Shown: one piece after another, positions 11,168 to 22,741 of the stretch
How the letters are laid out: each line of letters starts with the position of its first letter
How positions within the stretch are numbered: the first letter of the stretch is position 1
NCBI GenBank assembly: GCA_012274445.1
Contig: JAAROD010000004.1
Coordinates: 2,604,001 to 2,668,000 of the forward strand
Length of the DNA stretch: 64,000 nt
From: Sclerotiophoma versabilis
Lineage: Eukaryota > Ascomycota > Dothideomycetes > Pleosporales > Didymellaceae
Reading direction: 5' to 3'
Notes under the pieces: generated by a model
What the model was told of the DNA's origin: nothing
Seen by the model: the letters and a program-made list of their open reading frames with translations, nothing else
Database searches by the model: none
Program-made: the position numbers and the translations under genes

Positions 11168-12108
11168 ATGCATCGGTCATGGCAAATCCCTGAGCTTCTC
11201 ATTCAAATTGTGTCCTTTTTACCTGCCTCCGATGTTGATCGCTCTTTTCACATCTCCCACCACTTCCGTACCCTCCTCAAAGCAACCCTGCCGCCACAAT
11301 ATCGTCCTCTGCCTGACTCTCCTCCGCTCACACGGTCTTAGAAGAACCAGACACTACCGCAAGATGTACGCGACAAAGCCCAGGTATACGTCAATCATGA
11401 TGCTACCACGCCAATATAACTAAAGACGGAGGACGCATACTACTACTGGCGCGAGGATGCAAGATGCGAAGTCCTCGATATCATATCACCGCATCTGCAC
11501 CCTGTACTTGACAAATATGCTACGCGTTTGATCGACGGATACGAAGCGTTGGCCGAAGGAAGAATGAGCATATGTCTTCAGACCGATATTCCGTACCACA
11601 GCTTATATGAGCTGGTACATGGTAGACAACGGCAAGATCTTGATGGTCATCTGTCAATGAAACCACCTGCATCGGTGACTGTGTTCTGTCTAGATGGAGT
11701 GAATTGGGATTTATTGTATGCGAACGTGAAGTACAGGGAATATAGCGGTGTCACCGTCAGGGTGGAGAGGAAGGAAGGAGTGAGAATGGGTGACATGCTC
11801 GATGAATTGAAAGGGACGTTAATTTTGGATGGACTGAGTGGAGGATTAGGACAGGATGTTGTGCTGGTCTGGGTCATGGGTGATATTATTACATCAAAGA
11901 GCTCGAAGCCAAACTCGAAAAGTACGACAGTACTGTCAACATCAAAATCGGAGCTACCGAAGGCAGTGGCCTGAGCTGGCTTATGAAGGAGATAGCAGCT
12001 ACCCAAGAGGAGGTGGATCGGCTGAAGCTGAAGCATGCTAAGGGAACAACGGACCAGCTCAAGAAAGAGAACAAGGCACTACATAAGACGCTATCGCACT
12101 TGGCCTGA
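11168..12108 (+). pseudogene. Degenerate F-box-like protein gene
   Basis: Starts with ATG and reads MHRSWQIPELLIQIVSFLPA, like the F-box helix of fungal F-box proteins (P-E-L-L-x-x-I-x-x-x-L-P). The same frame continues to about 11885 with sensible coding content (AYYYWREDARCEVLDIIS, PASVTVFCLDGVNWDLLY) but is cut by TAG at 11339-11341 and TAA at 11417-11419. Near 11885 the coding signal jumps frame (YYIKELEAKLEKYDSTVN) and runs as a coiled-coil-like tail (EEVDRLKLKH, DQLKKENKALHK) to a TGA at 12106-12108. A 42-bp GTATAC...AAAG intron could remove the TAA but not the TAG or the shift. Three defects favour a pseudogene; sequence errors are the alternative. Confidence 0.6.
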
Positions 12109-13616
12109 GCTCAGAAATGGCTTGCGAGAACGCCTGGTATCCAAAACTGGCAGATCGAACTTTGGTACTAGTTGAGTATTACTTGACCAGAGTGAGCCTA
12201 CTTTTGGTGGCTGATAAATGATGAGATATTGGCGCATCAGATTGCATCATGAGAGCAAAATCTCCAAACACGGTATGAATTAAAATGTTATTGTGAACTC
12301 CATCATTCAGCAAGTAACTTTGATACCGCACATTCTTGGTAATTTCCTTACCAATGAAACACTGTGTCAGAAAAACAAAAAACAAATAGGAGCCAGGAGG
12401 TTGTCAGTGACGACTTAGTTGTTGAGAGAGACAGATTCTGACAGGGACGAATAGAACACACAATTCGCGGAGAAGCGGGCAGTGCTCTTTCAAAAACTAA
12501 GCAGTCAAAGCTCTAGACGACGGCGTAGATGCATCCAATGAGCCAGACTGTTTCGGAGAAGTTACGCAATCTATGCAACAAATAAGTCTGTCCCGATACT
12601 GCCTACGTGGCAGCACCTTCACCCTCACCCTCGCCGGGTTCGATATGGAGGAACCACCTACTGTTGCTTACATTCCGCTACTGCGGACAGATTTGGAAAG
12701 AACCTAAGTGAGCCTGTAAGTCTAGCAAATGTTTAGTTTAAAGAGTGGCGGAGCAGAGGCAGTGGGGCGTCGTTGCTGCTGAGGCATTAACTGATCCAAC
12801 CTTCATCGCATCACGAAGACCTCAATTCCACAGCTTTGGCCACAACGTCTTTTAATGTAAAAAGGGCTCTGGAAGCCTGAAACCAGGTTCTATTCGCCTT
12901 CATTTATCAGGAGCAATCTGCACGGGCGGACAAGTACAATGCAGACAAGAAGGGTGCAGCAGCCAGATCCACCCGAAGTCGTTTCGGATAGACATGTTAG
13001 GGTCTGCTATCCGTAAGTGCAAGTGCCACTTTCCGTAAGCTCTACTCATCGAACATTCACAGGCGTATATCTAGAGGCTCGACCTCCTCTTGTCTCGACC
13101 AGGCGGTGTTGTATGATTGAAGACTATCATTCAGATTGACGATTACACATAGACTGGTTGTTTCGCACGGGATAGACTGATCCCACGAAAGTTTAATGTT
13201 TTGCTAAATTAAAATTTCGACCGGTCTGAAAATGCGAAGCTTTTGCTCCGATCGGCCGTTCGTCCCTCCTTCTCTAGCTCGTCCGTGAAGCGATTGGAGT
13301 CTATTCCCCAAAACCCTTCAAGCCAGAATCCAAGTGAAACCGGTCAAATTCATCGGTCACGACAGGTACAACAAGAGCCTTGCTGGCTGTGAGGCGCTGC
13401 AGTGGTGTAGTCGGTTGAAACACGGCAAGGGAGAGTACGCGTTTCGGCAACACAACAAGGCACTTGTCAGTAGCATCGGGACTTTGGGCATGATGTACTC
13501 TGGTATGCAAGATGGGTATAGAACTCCATTGTGGTGTCCATGATTCGTGACTTTGGTCTTTTCATTACGTTGGTCGTGTCTCCTTCTCTTTTCTACTTCA
13601 TTCACGACTCAGCCCT
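12109..13616. other. 1.5-kb region without recognisable gene
   Basis: Lies between the broken F-box-like gene and the CCT1 3' end. ORFs of about 60-80 codons occur on both strands around 13300-13600 but overlap one another and resemble nothing I know. No tRNA, repeat array or transposon end was seen. It may hold decayed sequence. Confidence 0.45.
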
Positions 13617-15430
13617 CTAGTGACCATGTCCATCATCACCGCCACCCTGCTCCTCGGGGTCAAGCTTGATCAATGTATCGATACGCATGATAGCCACGCA
13701 CGCCTCGACGGCAGACTTCAGCTGCTTGACCTTGCTCATGCTGGGCTCAAGGACACCGGCCTTCAGGCAGTCGTGCACCTTGCCGTTTGTGAGGTCCAAA
13801 CCGTAGTTCTTGTAGTTCTTGGACTTAGCGAGCTGTTTGGCATCCTGCGAGGAAGGATCTGTAGGGTTGACTGTTCGTTGCGAAAGTGCGTGTCTAGATC
13901 GCAGGTTGGCGACGAGCTCGGTTGCGTCCTTTGCGGCGTTGATGGCGAGGGTCTTGGGGATGGAGAGGAGTGCTTGGGCGAAAGCTGCAATGGCCAGCTG
14001 CTCACGAGAGCCCTGTGTAATCTGTCAGTTCTATAATTCCGTGAACTTGATCATTGATGCACTTACAACTGAAGTTGCCCACTCCTCCAGGTAGATGTGC
14101 AGAGCGGTCTCAACAGCACCTCCACCGGGGACGATACGTCCGCTCTCGAGTGTTCGCTTGACGGCACACAGCGAGTCGTGTACCGAACGCTCCATCTCGT
14201 CCAGCGCGTAGTCGTTGGCTCCTCGCAGAATGATCGAAGCAGAAGAAAAGGCCTTGGTACCCTTGACAAGAATGCACTCATCATCTGAGATGCGTTCCTG
14301 TGCTACCTCCTCGGCATAACCCAAGTTCGCTGCCTCGAACTTCTCATCACCGTTCAAATCTGAGAGTGTGCTGACCAGTGTTGCTCCGGTGGCCTTCGCT
14401 ATCCTTCGCAGATCCTCCTTCTTGCACCTTCGTACTGCCATTGCACCCTTCTCGATGAAGTGCTTCAGGCACAAGTCATCGATACCCTTGGTTGTGAAAA
14501 TAACGTTCGCGCCGGCTTTCAAAATCATCTCGATTCGCTCCTCAACAATCCCAGCCTCGCGCTGACGGATCTTCTCGAGCTGTTCCGGGTCGTCGATCGT
14601 GATGTGTACACCCAACTTCATGCGCTCCTTCTGGAGGTTAATGTCCAGGCAGGCAATCTTAGCGTCGGTGATGCGCGTCTTCATTGCTTGCGAGGCCACT
14701 GTGCAGTTCAGAGCGTAGCCCTTGACGAGTACCGACTGAGTAGCGCTCTGACCGTGTGCCTTCAGGATGTTGACAGCCTTGACGGGGTACTTGATCTCGT
14801 TCTTGTTGTTGTTCGTCTTAACTGAGGAGATGGCGTCCACAACCATGTTGGCAAAGAAGTCCGAGTCCGAACCGATAATCTTGGAGGACATGGATGTCTT
14901 GGCAATATTGACTAGAGAGTCGCGACCGAGTGTGTCCACCTTTGTGCTGATGTTCTCGTTCATGTACTTCACCGCCTCCCTCAGCGCCAGCCTGTAGCCT
15001 GTGATGATGGTGGTGGGGTGGATCTTGTTCTTCATGAGCTCGTTCGCCCTCTTGAGCAGCTCAGCTGCTATTATGACAACCGATGTCGTACCATCACCGA
15101 CTTCCTTGTCTTGTTGTTGTGCAAGGTCGACCAAGATCTTTCCTGCGGGGTGCTCGATGTCGAGCAAGCTGAGGATAGTAGCGCCGTCGTTCGTGACTGT
15201 AACGTCACCAATGTCGTCGACCATCATCTTATCGAGACCCGAGGGCCCGAACGACGACTTGATGACATTAGCGATTGCCTGTGTTGCGAGGACATTCTGG
15301 TCGCGAATATCTTGGCCGCTGATTTTGTTTCCACCGAGGACTGCCTATGTCAGCTATTGTCCAGCCTTGAACTGCTCCCAAGCTTACACAGAGTTCCTCC
15401 ACTACGTGACTGCTCGAAGATACCGGCCAT
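13617..15430 (-). CDS. CCT1: TCP-1 chaperonin subunit alpha
   Basis: Alpha subunit of the cytosolic chaperonin TRiC/CCT, which folds actin and tubulin. Exons 15388-15430 (43 nt), 14067-15340 and 13617-14012 give 570 residues; introns are 47 and 54 bp. The first join yields MAGIFEQSRSGGTLFLGGNK, followed by IKSSFGPSGLDKM, the group II signatures VTNDGATIL (about 65-71) and GDGTTSVVI (about 96-104), and GRIVPGGGAVE in the ATPase region. The second join yields WATSVGSREQLAIAAF. The C-terminus is short and rich in Gly and His (GGGDDGHGH). Subunit identity rests on strong alpha-like stretches such as HPTTIITGYRLALREA. Confidence 0.95.
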
Positions 15431-15948
15431 AATGTCGAGATGTAGCTGTTTATGCTGTGTTTAGGCTGCTTCGACGCGGTCTCCCAAACTTTGAAAACTA
15501 CGCGGCGGGACGCTCTGCATGTCGGCGAAGGGCGCCGTGCCTCCGACGCTACTAAAAGACCCTTGTCGCGAATGAGTCGCCCGCTCTCCACATTTGGGCA
15601 CAACACCACGCGAGACTTCTGTGACTGTGTTGACAGCCCTATCAGCTGCTTTATAGGTACGCGTTGCGTCTCCGCTGTGACTTGGATCTGCCATTTCTTG
15701 ACTCAAAACTCTGACTCTACAATCAGGTAAACATGCTCTCCATGACTGTACCCCACTACCCCACCAAACATTCCGATATCTAGATCCTGTGTCCCAAAGG
15801 GATAGCTTTTGGTGTTCAATTGCTGTTGTACCCACGCAGGAATATTACTTTGACCTTATACTCCCTCACTCCTTTTCTGTTCCTTGCACTGATATTTACT
15901 CTTTACCTCAGACATTCTTCCCGCAAATCACATCCCACCACCTCCGCC
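15431..15948. promoter_or_regulatory. Divergent spacer CCT1 / prolyl-tRNA synthetase
   Basis: About 518 bp between two housekeeping start codons. The last 100 bp before the synthetase ATG are CT-rich with C-rich tracts, as is common at highly expressed fungal genes. No individual element was identified. Confidence 0.45.
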
Positions 15949-17845
15949 ATGGCCGAAGCCACCGCCGCCGATGGTCAGATGAAGGATCTCAAGATCTCTG
16001 AGACCAAGAAGAGCAAGAAGGACGGTGCTCCCAAGACGGCTGCCAAGAAGCCCCAGCAGCAGAAGAAGAAGGTCAGACAGTCGGGAACATAGCAACGAGT
16101 CAGAATTAGAGTGTTCACACTGTGACAGATTGAGGGCGCCGCGCTCATCGGTATTGATGTCGCGAAAGAGGACGACCTTGGTGAGTGGTACCAGCAGGTC
16201 ATCACCAAGGGACAGATGATCTCATACTACGATGTAAGCTCCTTGGTTATTTGTGTGCCTTGTTCAGTCAGCTAACGCACCTAGGTTGCTGGATGGTAAA
16301 CACATCTGACCCTCATTGTCGAGCGCACTACTAATAGCGCCTCAGCTATATTCTCGAGCCCGCCTCCTACGCCATCTGGGAGTCGATCAAGGCTTGGTTT
16401 GACAGCCAAATCAAGACCCTGAAGGTCCGCAACGCATACTTCCCCATCTTCATCAGCTCAGACAACCTGGAGAGGGAAAAGGAGCACGTTGAAGGTTTCG
16501 CCGCCGAAGTCGCCTGGGTAACAAAGGGTGGAAAGTCTGATCTCGAGAAGCCCGTCGCCGTTCGCCCGACCTCTGAGACCGCCATGTACCCCTACTTCGC
16601 ACGAAAGATCCAGTCGCATCGTGATCTTCCCCTCAAGCTGAATCAGTGGAACAATGTCGTACGATGGGAGTTCAAGCGTAAGTATTTGCGCACTATTTGT
16701 AACCACCTTTCGCTAACATTTTCATAGACCCCATGCCCTTTATCCGAACTCGTGAATTCCTGTGGCAGGAAGGTCATACAGCACATTTGACTAAGGAGGA
16801 GGCCGGTGCCGAGGTCATGCAGATCCTCGAGTGGTACTCCCAGGTCTACCAGGACCTGCTGGCTGTCCCTGTCGTCAAGGGTACCAAGACTGTTAATGAG
16901 AAGTTCCCCGGAGCGGATTATACAACAACAATCGAGGGTTTCATTCCTGCCACTGGACGTGGTATCCAAGCTGCCACATCTCACTGCCTTGGGCAGCATT
17001 TCTCCAAGATGTTCAACATAACTGTTGAGGACCCCAATCCGAAGGAGGGTGGCAAGGCTGAGCACGTCCACGTCTGGCAGAACTCATGGGGTCTGACCAC
17101 CCGTTCCATTGGTGTCATGATCCTGACTCACGGTGACAACCGTGGTATGGTTATCCCCCCTCGCGTTGCTGAGATCCAGGTTGTTCTGATCCCTGTCGGT
17201 GTCACTGCTAAGATGGCTGCTGAGGCCAAGGAGGAGCTGTACAGCAAAGTCAAGAGCATCCATGACAACTTGACTGAGGCTGGTGTCCGTGTTGAGTCCG
17301 ACTACCGTGAGGGATACTCCCCTGGCTGGAAGTTCAACGACTGGGAGCTCAAGGGTATTCCTCTGCGAATCGAGTTCGGTCCCAAGGATGCCGAGAAGGG
17401 TGTTGTCACCACTTCCCGCCGCGACATCAACGACAAGGACGCTGCACGTGGAACCATCAACGTCGACGATGTTGTCAAGGAGGTTCCCAAGCTGCTTGAG
17501 CAGATTCAGGCCGACATGTTCGCCAAGGCAGACAAGGCCTTCCGTGACCACCGTGTCCAGCTCACCAACTGGGACGACTTTGTCCCCACACTCAACGGCA
17601 AGAACGTCATTCTTGTTCCCCACTGCGAAGGCGACAAGTGCGAAGACGAGGTCAAGGCCAAGAGTGCAAGGACAGCGCTTGGCGATGGTGTTGCGGAAGA
17701 CAAGCAGGCTCCTGCTATGGGTGCTAAGAGCTTGTGTATTCCCTTCGACCAGCCTGAAGGTATCGAGCCCGGCAAGACAAAGTGCATCAACCCTGACTGC
17801 ACAACCCCTGCCAAGGCCTGGGTTCTGTTCGGAAGGAGTTACTAA
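15949..17845 (+). CDS. Prolyl-tRNA synthetase, cytosolic
   Basis: Class II synthetase charging tRNA-Pro. Five exons (15949-16071, 16129-16233, 16285-16295, 16346-16677, 16728-17845) give 562 residues. A Lys-rich N-terminus (KKSKKDGAPK, QQQKKK) leads into LGEWYQQVITKGQMISYYD. An 11-nt exon then supplies most of VAGC before YILEPASYAIWE. Core motifs are RPTSETAMYPYF, NQWNNVVRWEFKHPMPFIRTREFLW, GRGIQAATSHCLGQHFSKMF and GDNRGMVIPPRVA. The C-terminal part has paired cysteines (HCEGDKCED, CINPDC), as in the zinc-binding C-terminal domain of eukaryote-type ProRS. Yeast YHR020W is longer because of an N-terminal editing-like domain that I do not see here. Confidence 0.94.
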
Positions 17846-18267
17846 AGACAGTCGAAGGTTAGGTGTTTGTTGTTAGCATTGAGCATTTGGTGATGAGGTG
17901 TTTGATGAGGTGTTTGTGTGGTGGTATAGAGTTGAGATACCGTTGCCACGATGATGACTGTTTCACGCATGTTCGATAAGATATCACAAATGAACTTGAC
18001 AACATCCAGCTGCTTCATTGTCTCAAAGGTAACTAAGACATCTAGTTGCATGGTTTCACAAACGCTTTTTGTGTCTTTCAGAACAGCGTGTCTGCCACTT
18101 GTTTGCTCTTCCAGCATGATCGCACTGTTGTAGTCGCATTCACCTCAATCCACTGCGCTGGCACTGAACTTTGACTAACTACCTTGCCGCGACGACTCCC
18201 TCCTCAAGCCCAACTTCTCGCCTTTCCGCAAAATCAACACAGATCAGAAATAAAACAGAACGCGGTC
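17846..18267. other. Intergenic, no gene seen
   Basis: About 420 bp between the synthetase stop and the next small gene. Contains a GT-rich tract near 17880-17930; otherwise unremarkable. Confidence 0.4.
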
Positions 18268-18846
18268 ATGTGCAACAAACTCCTTCAAGCCTATGCCTGT
18301 GGGCACTCAAAAAGCATATGCACAACACCCTGCACTCACGCGCTCAAATTTTCCCGGCTCCCCGCGGCCTTGAACACTCCCACGCAAACTATCACGCGCT
18401 CAAGTTCAACGAACTTCTCGCGCCTAAACGCTCACCACCCGCCTCTGCGTGTCATCAACACTCCGGCGCAAACGAGCCCAACGCACGTCCCAGATTTGCG
18501 CTTTGCTGCGCCATCTGCACCGTCACCAGTCTCTCCAGCCTCGCCGGTTTCACTCTCGTTCGACTCCGACCGCTCACAGGCAAGCACGCCACCAAGCAGC
18601 TTTCCTTCACCAGCACATTCGACTGTAGAGGCGCAGCTAGAGCCGATGCTCTGCAGCTACTACATCCCGCGCTACCTGGTGACGAGTAAGTATCCATGTG
18701 TCGAGTGTTATCGCGGGCCCGAGTGGAAGGGATTGAGGGAGAAGTGGATGGAGACTTATAGACTGGGGCATCCGTTAGACAAAGTGGAGGACGTGGAAGT
18801 CCTCAGCGGGGGTTGGTGGGTCATGCAGGAAGGCGCGTTATCGTAA
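18268..18846 (+). CDS. Uncharacterised cysteine-containing protein
   Basis: I do not recognise this 192-residue single-exon protein. The N-terminus has closely spaced Cys and His (MCNKLLQAYACGHSKSICTT, then PCTH), and a second pair lies near the C-terminus (KYPCVECYRGPEWKGL), which could bind metal. Between them is a disordered stretch rich in Ser, Pro and Thr (about residues 75-118). The C-terminal 60 residues look folded, with many aromatic residues (GLREKWMETYRLGH, GGWWVMQ). The ATG at 18268 was chosen because it begins the Cys-rich segment; the frame is open 28 codons upstream. The ordered ends suggest a real gene of narrow distribution. Confidence 0.6.
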   Translation: MCNKLLQAYACGHSKSICTTPCTHALKFSRLPAALNTPTQTITRSSSTNFSRLNAHHPPLRVINTPAQTSPTHVPDLRFAAPSAPSPVSPASPVSLSFDSDRSQASTPPSSFPSPAHSTVEAQLEPMLCSYYIPRYLVTSKYPCVECYRGPEWKGLREKWMETYRLGHPLDKVEDVEVLSGGWWVMQEGALS

Positions 18847-19073
18847 AGGGGCATGGAGGCATGTGCGCGAGTCGAGAGGGCGTGTGAAAAGCGATGTCAT
18901 ATCATGGCTGCAGCGATGGAGGAGATAGATGAGCAGGTCTTAAACCGAGGAGGGCAGTGCGTGTCGCGATGGATCTTTGCTCTGAGATCATGTATTCCGC
19001 TGTAAGATGAAAACCTTCCATTTCGCGTTTAGAAGGAGGCTTACTTTTGTCAATAGCTTGTTCATGTCTCTAT

Positions 19074-22000
19074 CTACATCCTGAATCCATGCGCAGCGCT
19101 AAGCCATTGCTGATCTAGCAACCCACTCACTCTGTCCAGTATCCTTCTTCCTCCCAGAATAGCCTGGAAGTGCTTGGTCTTATCTTCTCGCCCCATCAAC
19201 AGAAACAGCGAGAGCCCAACAGCCTGAATAGTCCTCTGTGGCGTGTAAACCGTCGGCGAACTCAGAACTGGAGGCAAGGCGATTATTGTGGGTGCTTTGA
19301 GAGAGGCGATGATGACCTGTGCCGCGAACGGATTGAGGCCTGCGCGGCGGAGGAATACCTCCCACTGAGGGCTTTATCAGTAAGAGATTTTGTCATTCGA
19401 GAAAGCGGGACAACTTACGGTGGTCTCCACAGGAAACAGCTCGATGTCGCCCATATCCTGGCCACCATGAGGCAGCCCATACTTTCCCATACCCTCTACT
19501 AAGGCCCTTGCAAGCGCATGCTCCCCACCTTGAACATACTCAATAACCACATCACCCTCAAGCTTGGCTGCGAAGACTTCAAGCCCTATCAACATCTCCT
19601 TATCCCGCACATCTTCTGGCCTGCTGTAACCGATTCCTTCCCTTATACCTTCACTGACCAGAACCACAAGCCTCTCATACCGCCCTTGTAGCCTCGCTAT
19701 ATGCTCTTTGACTGGCGATCGTACAACCTGGCCTGGGAGAGGTGCTTGCTTGATCTGTTGCAGAGTGGTGAGGAGTACGCCGGTCGAGGGTGAAAGGATG
19801 ACGTCTGCTTCTTTATGAACAGAGTGCGGGAGAGTATAGTCGCGGTAAAGAGCTCGGCATTTGCGTGCAGGCGTTCTATCTGTTTCATGAGCATTCGCCG
19901 CTGGAGGAGGACTGACGAGACGATTGAGGAGCTGGGTGGAAGATCGAATGGATGTGAAGGCCCGGGTAGGGAGCGCGATGTATTCTTTGCGATAGGCCCG
20001 GACCCTTGAGCGACAAGTAGGCTTGACTCAGTTGGCAGCTCCTTTTCGTGATACGGAACCTGCCGGACCAGTGGAGCGGCAGAAATGTTTGTCAGGAAAG
20101 TGGCTTCTTCACGCTGAATTGCTCTGCCTTGTGTTTCCATGAACTTATGCAGTGCTGTAGATGCGGAAAACCCGCCAAACATGAGCTCAGTGGGTGTTTC
20201 CTTGGGCTCGTTGCTTTTTCCACGTTCGAGTACTGGCAGTTGTGATTGCTGTGGTTGTAGGGTGGCGGATTTATGATGATTTTTGTGAGAATCATGACAG
20301 ATTTCCGATCGATCCTGCCAATGATGGACCCCTGCTGTTTCTTGCTGCAGCCGGTTGTGCACATTAGATCTCAAATGTGCTGTTGTGATACCATTGAGCC
20401 TGTGCTGCCCTTCCATGAGCTCTTCCTGTTCTTCCAACTCTAGCCTCCGCTTTCGGATCAGCGCCTCCATGTCATTGCGCTCCTCGAACACAGCAAGCTC
20501 GATTTCCTCCTCTTCATCATCTTCTTCCTCGTCGAGGATGCGAAGGCCATCCCTCTTCCACACTTCATTTGAGCTTGTCACGATGTTGCCTGTCTTGAGC
20601 TCGGCCTGGATCTTGTTGAAGTCAGTTTCGCCGTGAAGCTTCTCATTTAGTTTGATCTTGATATTCGGCGAGTCAAACCACCCCCAGCTCAATTCGTGAT
20701 CGGAGATGCCACGCCATGTAGTTGCGGACTTTAGATCGTGATGCTTGACATGTTGCAGAAATTGCATCTGAACCTCGAGCTCAGTGGTGCCTGAGCGACG
20801 CTTGCCATCCTTTCGCTGACTAAACTGATTCCAAGGCGCCACGGGCAACGTGAAATCGAGGACAGGCACTTCGACCCGAGAGATTGTGTCGGCTCCAGTC
20901 AACTTTTCGTTCTCGATTTTCCTCCTTGCCTTTTTGGCAATGGGCTCAATTTCCTTGAGCAGCTCGTCCGTGGTATTCTGAGAGCCAGATGTTCCAGGAC
21001 GTTGCTCGTCAGGCCATGATTCCAGACTGTCTGCAATTTGTATCATGTTAGAGAACGATACTGACTTTAGCTTCTTCATTGGTGAGTCTGAAAGGGTCGG
21101 TGGCGTCAGTGGTCCTTCCACTTTGAGGTCATCTGCTCTGCGCTTCAAGATTGTTGGAATGCGGTCCGAGAAGTGAGGACTATCAGCTTCTTGCATGTCG
21201 AAGAGTGCGTCAAGATCCGCTGCGTCGAGTAACATCAGGTCACTACTGCCAGAGTTGTGCCGTGAAAGTGAATCTTTGGCCATGATCTGTTGTTCTAATG
21301 CTTTCGCCTCTGCCGCAGCCGAGTCGCTGCTCTCAGGAATAAGTGGCAGACGATTTGTCGGCGATGAAGGAACGTAGGGTGTTAGTGGTGGTGATGATGG
21401 CAACAGAGGCGGCGTCAGATGTCGAGGTACCAGATCCTACATGTGTCAGGGTTCATGTTCAATGCTAGGATGACACCTACTCTTCTGCTCTCGGGCGCTT
21501 CTGCCATGACCTTCCTGTTATCCTCAAGCGTAAATTCGACCATTATTGCGCCTTGCAAAACTGTCAGAGCATCCCTTGTCACCGCCAGTTTCTCGCTGCT
21601 GATCTTCGCATCGTATTGCGCCGGATATTTAAAGTACTTGGTGGGCCAGCCAAACCCCTCATCATTCTCTTCGTCTAGATGTTCGGATGGGAGACACATT
21701 CGAGGGTCTTTAAAGTCGGGCTCAACTTTGGTCCCAAAGCTTAGCATGTCAAGTTCTGCATCCGTTTGCAAGACCGGTAATTCCTGCTTCATATCGCGAA
21801 TGCGTCGATGGTCATCAGTAGCGAGTGGATCATCAGTCGGTCGTTCTCGCAGCTCTTGAATTGATCTCAGGAGGGATGCGACTTCCTTGTTAATAGCGAG
21901 CCTTTGCTTTGTCAGATTGTGAGCACCGGTGACGGCGTTAGTGAGGTCATCATCGAATGAATCCCGAAGATCTTGATAAATTGTGTGTTTGAGCGACTGA

Positions 22001-22149
22001 CATAGGTCGACGAGTCGCGGCAGATCTATGGTGTAGTCAATAGAGATGCCTTGTTCTCGTGCGTATTCCAGGACGCTGGGCTCTTCCACCTCAATGATGG
22101 GATCTTGGTTAAAAAATTGGAGGTCTAGTTCCATCGCGCTGCATGCCAT
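19074..22149 (-). CDS. XPF/Zip2(SHOC1)-like protein, apparent frameshift
   Basis: About 990 residues over exons 21481-22149, 19419-21436 and 19074-19364 (introns 44 and 54 bp). The first 220 residues are charged and helical; the middle is disordered (PSSPPLTPYVPSSP) with an acidic tract and a coiled-coil-like Glu/Arg stretch. The C-terminal third resembles XPF-family nucleases: EADVILSPSTGVLLTTLQQI, YERLVVLVSEG, LEVFAAKL, then a helix-hairpin-helix-like WEVFLRRAGLNPFAAQVI. The catalytic ERK-D signature is not evident, as in inactive meiotic Zip2/SHOC1. It may be the fungal family catalogued as DUF7102 (from memory). Exon 2 changes frame at about 19847 (AELF, then RDYTLPH). Either one base is missing or a 41-bp intron is used. 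Start could also be 22134. Confidence 0.6.
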
Positions 22150-22741
22150 AATCGATCCTTCATACTATCAACATGTGACGAAATATTACAGTGAGGCGTT
22201 GCCATGGACTGGTCGCGCATCAAGCAGTGGAGCGATTAGCAATGGTGGTGCCCAAGGGAGATCGACACGACCGCTCTTTCCTCCACACACTAGCGCGCTT
22301 TATCACGTGTGCATACATTGAGGATCTCAACCTGAAGCTCTGCGACGTTTCGCAATCTCGAAACGGAACACCGATATTCCGATGATCATATTGATCCGGG
22401 ACGACTGCCTTCCGCCAGACCGATGAAGCTTGAATCTCTGACAAGTCTTGAGTGCGAGACGTTTCAAGGCTTGTCTCGGACGGACAACGAAACAACCCGC
22501 ATAACGACCTTCGGAGGCAATTGAGCACCCACGGGCAGAAACGTGCGCAAGAAAGGGAAGTGGAAGCGTTTGGCGACAGTCAATCTATTCACTATCTAGT
22601 TATGCTGTGCATGCCGTGCTTTTGGTCATATTCCAATCCCTACAACACAAGGAAACTATCATTATGTACAGACCAGTATAAGTCCATGTCTTATCTATCA
22701 ACAAGCGCTCAAGCGAATAAGTAAACGGATGTCTGCGTTCA
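22150..22741. other. Intergenic, no gene seen
   Basis: About 590 bp between the start of the XPF-like gene and the stop of the aspartic protease; presumably promoter of the former and 3' UTR of the latter. Confidence 0.45.

Noticed and set aside
11300..11345. 38-nt intron that would remove the TAG in the F-box-like gene
   Set aside because: Donor GTCCTC is poor, the length is below other introns here, and the splice shifts frame.
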